From assembly GCF_030811455.1 (NCBI RefSeq), contig NZ_JAUSQU010000001.1:6138001-6202000 (forward strand): 64,000 nucleotides of DNA, written 5' to 3'. Both the position numbers and the translations under genes were made by a program. The DNA is from Streptosporangium lutulentum (lineage in GTDB: Bacteria; Actinomycetota; Actinomycetes; Streptosporangiales; Streptosporangiaceae). Shown here piece by piece: positions 60,673-64,000 of the stretch. How positions within the stretch are numbered: position 1 is the stretch's first letter; the number at the start of each line of letters is the position of its first letter. The notes under the pieces are model-generated. The model ran no database searches and was not told the origin of the DNA. It was given only the letters and a program-made list of their open reading frames with translations.

Positions 60673-61707
60673 TCAGTCGGTCTGCGTCACCTTGTTGAGA
60701 CCTCGGGGCGCGTCGGGGTCGATGCCCAGCCTGCGCGCGAGGGCCTCGGTCAGCAGTTGCCCCGGGACGATGAGGCCCAGCGGGGCGACCCACTCGGGGA
60801 GGTCCGGACCGTTCAGCGCGGCGGTGGAGACCCCGGAGAGAGCCGGGCCGCCGCCGATGGTGAAGGCGGAGGCGCCCGCGCCGGTGACCCGCTCGGCGAG
60901 CGCCACGGTGCCGGCCAGGGTCGGGCCCTCACCGGCCGCGACCAGGATGGCCGGGGTGTCCTCGTCGACCACGGCGATCGGGCCGTGCAGCAGGTCGGCG
61001 TACGACAGGCCCATGGCGTGCAGGTAACACGCCTCCTTGAGCTTGAGCGCGACTTCGAGCGCGGTGGAGAAGGCCAGGCCACGACCGGAGACCACGACGC
61101 CCGGCTTGTCCGCCAGTCCCTCGACGATCGCGTCCAGGTCGCCGGGGTTCGCGATCAGCTTCTCGACGGCGTCCGGCACGCGCTGCAGGTCGTCGGCGTC
61201 GACGTCCGCGCCCAGGCCGAGGCCGAGCACGGCCAGGGCGGCGAGCTGGGTCGTGTAGGTCTTGGTGGCCGGAACGGCCTTCTCCTCCCCCGCGAGCGTG
61301 CACAGGGCGAGGTCCGCGACCTGGGCCAGAGGACTCTGCTCCCCGCCGTTCGTGATCGCCACGGTCCTGGCTCCGCAGTCCTTGGCCCAGGCGAGGGTCT
61401 CGACGATCTCCTCGGTCTTGCCCGACTGGGAGAGCGCGACGGCCAGCACTCCGTCGAGGTCCAGCCTGCGCCGGTACGTCGTGGCGATGGACGGGGCGGC
61501 GAGTGTGGACAGGCGGCCTGTGTGGGCCTCGGCCAGGTAACGGCCGTAGACTGCGGCGTTGTCGGAGGTGCCACGGGCGATGAACAACAACTGGCGAGTC
61601 TGTCCCGCGAGCCGCTCCACCTCCCCGACCCTGGGAAGAAGGGCGTCCAGCGTGGCTCGCAACGCAGCAGGCTGCTCGGCGATCTCGCTGCGCATCTTGG
61701 TCGTCAT
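60673..61707 (-). CDS. SIS-domain aminosugar isomerase/deaminase (NagB-II / GlmS-isomerase-like)
   Basis: 344 residues with two SIS domains. LLFIARGTSDNAAVYGRYLAE and VALSQSGKTEEIVETL mark the first; GVVVSGRGLAFSTALEVALKLKEACYLHAMGL and DLLHGPIAVV the second. No glutaminase domain, so it is not GlmS itself; it is probably a glucosamine-6-phosphate deaminase of the NagB-II group or a fructosamine-type isomerase. It converts GlcN-6-P toward fructose-6-P, the next step after PTS uptake and deacetylation. The ATG is divergent from dasR across the large dre-like palindrome. Confidence 0.87.
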   Translation of the reverse strand: MTTKMRSEIAEQPAALRATLDALLPRVGEVERLAGQTRQLLFIARGTSDNAAVYGRYLAEAHTGRLSTLAAPSIATTYRRRLDLDGVLAVALSQSGKTEEIVETLAWAKDCGARTVAITNGGEQSPLAQVADLALCTLAGEEKAVPATKTYTTQLAALAVLGLGLGADVDADDLQRVPDAVEKLIANPGDLDAIVEGLADKPGVVVSGRGLAFSTALEVALKLKEACYLHAMGLSYADLLHGPIAVVDEDTPAILVAAGEGPTLAGTVALAERVTGAGASAFTIGGGPALSGVSTAALNGPDLPEWVAPLGLIVPGQLLTEALARRLGIDPDAPRGLNKVTQTD

Positions 61708-61794
61708 CTGGGCTCATCCTTTGGTTGGAACAGACGAGACCGGGCCGTTATCGATCTGTCGTCGGTCCGTACATTGACACTCTTTTCCGGCCTG

Positions 61795-61816
61795 TGGTCT
61801 AGTCCGGACTAGACCA
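61795..61816. promoter_or_regulatory. Double dre-like operator between the SIS gene and dasR
   Basis: A perfect 22-base palindrome centred between 61805 and 61806 (arms TGGTCTAGTCC and GGACTAGACCA). Each half contains the GTCTAG/CTAGAC element of the DasR box, giving two overlapping partial sites. It is placed between divergent genes, 51 bases before the dasR start, so it likely gives autoregulation as well as control of the deaminase. Confidence 0.75.
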
Positions 61817-61866
61817 GTACGAACCATAACTCATCAGTACATCTCAGATCGAGAGGAGAGGATCCC

Positions 61867-62607
61867 GTGGCTCAGATCGACCCGGACAGTCCGGTGCCGA
61901 AGTATTTCCAGCTTCGGGAGATCCTGCTCGACCTCATCGAGAGCAACGAGCTGACGATCGGCGCGGCGATCCCGTCCGAGCGCGAACTCTGCCAGCGCTT
62001 CGGCCTCTCCCGCATGACGGTACGGCAGGCGGTCGACCACCTGGTCTCCGAGGGAAGGCTGCAACGCGTCGCGGGCAAGGGCACCTTCGTGGCCCGCCCC
62101 AAGATAGAGATGGCCCTGCGGCTGACCTCCTTCAGCGACGAGATGCGCGCCCGGGGCATGGAGCCCGGCTCCCGCGACCTGGACCGCCGGGTGGTCAGGG
62201 CCAGCGCGCACCTCGCCAGGGAACTCGGGATCCAGCCCGGAGACGAGGTGCACTTCATCGAACGGCTGCGGACCGCGGCCGACGAGCCCATGTGCATCGA
62301 ACGGGCCCACATCCCCGTGTCCCTCGCGCCCGACCTCGACACCCACGATCTGACGGGCCGTTCCCTCTACGCCCTGCTGGAGACCCGCTACGGCCTGGTC
62401 CTCGACGCGGGCGAGCTCACCATCGACGGCGGCGTCGCCGATCCCGGCGACGCCGACCTGCTGAAGCTGGCCCGCGGCGGAGCCGTGCTGCTGCTCCAGC
62501 GACGTTCCTTCGCCGGAGGCGTCTGCGCGGAACTCGGGGTCTCCACCTACCGCGCCGACCGCTACCAGCTCCGTACGATTCTGGAGATACCGGCCCGCCG
62601 CACCTGA
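61867..62607 (+). CDS. dasR: GntR/HutC-family regulator, DasR-like
   Basis: 246 residues. Winged helix VPKYFQLREILLDLIESNELTIGAAIPSERELCQRFGLSRMTVRQAVDHLVSEGRL, then a UTRA effector domain. DasR is the global GlcNAc regulator of actinomycetes; it leaves DNA on binding GlcN-6-P. The call rests on sequence style plus neighbours (PTS genes, NagB-type gene, dre sites) and is strong. GTG start with AGAGGAG upstream. Confidence 0.92.
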   Translation: MAQIDPDSPVPKYFQLREILLDLIESNELTIGAAIPSERELCQRFGLSRMTVRQAVDHLVSEGRLQRVAGKGTFVARPKIEMALRLTSFSDEMRARGMEPGSRDLDRRVVRASAHLARELGIQPGDEVHFIERLRTAADEPMCIERAHIPVSLAPDLDTHDLTGRSLYALLETRYGLVLDAGELTIDGGVADPGDADLLKLARGGAVLLLQRRSFAGGVCAELGVSTYRADRYQLRTILEIPARRT

Positions 62608-62726
62608 CCTCGCCCCACCCCTCTCCTCCTTCGAAGGCACCGGACCTCCTTCGAAAGCACCGGACCCTCCCCGCCCACCGAAGGCACCTGACCTCCTCCC
62701 TCCCCCACCCACTGGAGGAAAGTCCG

Positions 62727-64000
62727 ATGAGTCCCCTCTCAGCGGACGCGGGTCTTCCCGCCGCGTCCCCGTCCGGATCCGCCCTGATGGGCGTGCTCCA
62801 GCGTCTGGGACGCTCCCTCATGCTGCCGATCGCGGTCCTGCCCGCCGCGGGCCTGCTGCTCCGGCTCGGCCAGGACGATCTCGTGGGCCGGACCGACAAC
62901 GCCCTGCTCGACAATGTGGCCCACGTTCTCGGCACGGCGGGAGGCACGCTCTTCGACAACCTTCCCATCCTGTTCGCGATCGGGGTGGCCATCGGGTTCG
63001 CCCGCAAGGCCGACGGCTCCACGGCGCTCGCCGCGCTCGCCGGCTACCTGGTCTTCCACGCCGTCAGCATGACCATGTTCTTCAACCTGTTCGACGACAG
63101 ACTGAAGAAGTCGATCACCACGGAGGTGTTCGACAGGGCCCACCCGGGTGTCCCCGACGTGGTGCTCAACCTCGGGGCGCAGAATCCGACGCGGGTGCTC
63201 GGCGGCATCGTCATGGGTCTCGTCTCCGCGATGCTCTGGCAGCGGTTCTACCGCACCAAACTGCCGACCTGGCTGGCCTTCTTCAGCGGCCGCCGCCTCG
63301 TGCCGATCCTCACCGCCTTCGCCGGGCTGGTCCTCGGCGTGTTCTTCGGCTTCGTCTGGCCGATCCTCGGTGGCTGGCTCCGCGCCTTCGGCACCTGGCT
63401 CGCCGAGAACAGCGTCGCCGGCGCCGGAATCTACGGCATGGTCAACCGCGCGCTGCTCCCGCTGGGCCTGCACCACATCGTCAACAACGTGATCTGGACC
63501 CAGGTGCCCGAGTGCGTGGTCGACGGCAAGCAGCTCGCCGGCGACCTGGTCTGCTTCAACCACGGCGCCGTGGGCTACGGCGGTTTCGAGGCGGGCCTGT
63601 ACCCGGTCCTCATGTTCGGCCTGCCCGCCGCGGCGATCGCCATCTGGCGGGCCGCGCCTCCGCACCGCCGTACCGCGGTCGGCTCGATCATGATCTCCGC
63701 CGCGCTCACCGCCTTCCTCACCGGGATCACCGAGCCGATCGAGTTCGCCTTCATCTTCGTCGCCCCGGTCCTGTTCGTGGTCCACATCGTCCTGACCGGC
63801 GTCTCTCTCGCGATCGCCTCCGCCCTGGGCGCCAAGCTCGCCTTCAGCTTCTCCTCGGGGCTGATCGACCTCGTCCTGTACGGCACCGCCCCCAACGCCC
63901 GGGGCGTTCCGATCATCATCGTGATGGGCCTGATCTACGCGGTGATCTACTACGCCGGGTTCAGCTTCCTGATCCGGAAGCTGAACATCATGACCCCCGG
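62727..64000 (+). CDS. PTS EIIC permease (N-acetylglucosamine/glucose family), 3' end outside window
   Basis: At least 424 residues from ATG with GGAGG upstream. A membrane permease with GLHHIVNNVIW and GITEPIEFAFIFVAPVL, the conserved substrate-site loops of the glucose/GlcNAc EIIC family; LNIMTPG is close to the family's C-terminal end. It has no EIIB attached in the visible part, in keeping with the separate EIIB at 60.4 kb. It imports and phosphorylates GlcNAc or glucose. It follows dasR by about 120 bases in the same direction. Confidence 0.93.
   Translation, partial: MSPLSADAGLPAASPSGSALMGVLQRLGRSLMLPIAVLPAAGLLLRLGQDDLVGRTDNALLDNVAHVLGTAGGTLFDNLPILFAIGVAIGFARKADGSTALAALAGYLVFHAVSMTMFFNLFDDRLKKSITTEVFDRAHPGVPDVVLNLGAQNPTRVLGGIVMGLVSAMLWQRFYRTKLPTWLAFFSGRRLVPILTAFAGLVLGVFFGFVWPILGGWLRAFGTWLAENSVAGAGIYGMVNRALLPLGLHHIVNNVIWTQVPECVVDGKQLAGDLVCFNHGAVGYGGFEAGLYPVLMFGLPAAAIAIWRAAPPHRRTAVGSIMISAALTAFLTGITEPIEFAFIFVAPVLFVVHIVLTGVSLAIASALGAKLAFSFSSGLIDLVLYGTAPNARGVPIIIVMGLIYAVIYYAGFSFLIRKLNIMTP

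Overview
The window is GC-rich, densely coded actinobacterial chromosome. The gene set (DasR-type GlcNAc control, class F sortase, 180-kDa NAD-glutamate dehydrogenase, twin acyl-CoA catabolic genes, lipoproteins with Ser/Pro-rich linkers) and the tmRNA tag ANKTHSEVSQGNLALAA fit a filamentous actinomycete. A Streptosporangiaceae-like host is my best guess, but it is an inference. No rRNA, tRNA, CRISPR array, prophage or insertion sequence was recognised.

Layout. 1-12.8 kb: an acyl-CoA / steroid-side-chain-type catabolic block (OB-fold/Zn-ribbon protein, two FadD ligases, an EchA19-like crotonase, a nitronate-monooxygenase-like flavoprotein, a fused double acyl-CoA dehydrogenase resembling FadE34). 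It is interrupted by a hicAB toxin-antitoxin pair, a cold-shock protein with an unusual leader, and an ArsR/quinone-oxidoreductase pair. Several promoters carry KstR-like palindromes, and the same motif recurs before a second acyl-CoA dehydrogenase at 54 kb. 12.8-18.3 kb: HtrA-like protease, polysaccharide deacetylase, glpFK. 18.5-25.2 kb: a housekeeping block read leftwards (prfB, ftsE, ftsX, smpB, a catalytically degenerate penicillin-binding protein, ssrA). 26.5-31.4 kb: the giant glutamate dehydrogenase.

31.9-39.3 kb is the most unusual region. A one-base-overlapping ECF sigma factor / short soluble zinc anti-sigma pair diverges from a run encoding a small secreted protein, a membrane-anchored DUF4142 protein, a DUF1996 secreted protein, a haem-type transmembrane protein, a NuoF-ferredoxin fusion and a Tat-type FAD oxidase. 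I infer a sigma-controlled envelope electron-transfer system.

39.6-50.1 kb: higBA toxin-antitoxin, acetoacetyl-CoA synthetase, a beta-lactamase-like / LysR / penicillin-binding-protein locus, a two-component system with a GerMN-like lipoprotein, and a class F sortase beside its probable substrate. 51.0-54.0 kb: three HAD hydrolases, one with an apparent ATT start and a mutated nucleophile motif. 55.5-64 kb: a NagZ-type GH3 enzyme followed by a GlcNAc phosphotransferase block (ptsI, ptsH, crr, EIIB, SIS-domain isomerase/deaminase, DasR, EIIC). It carries dre-like operators before ptsH and between the SIS gene and dasR, which ties cell-wall amino-sugar release to uptake and catabolism.
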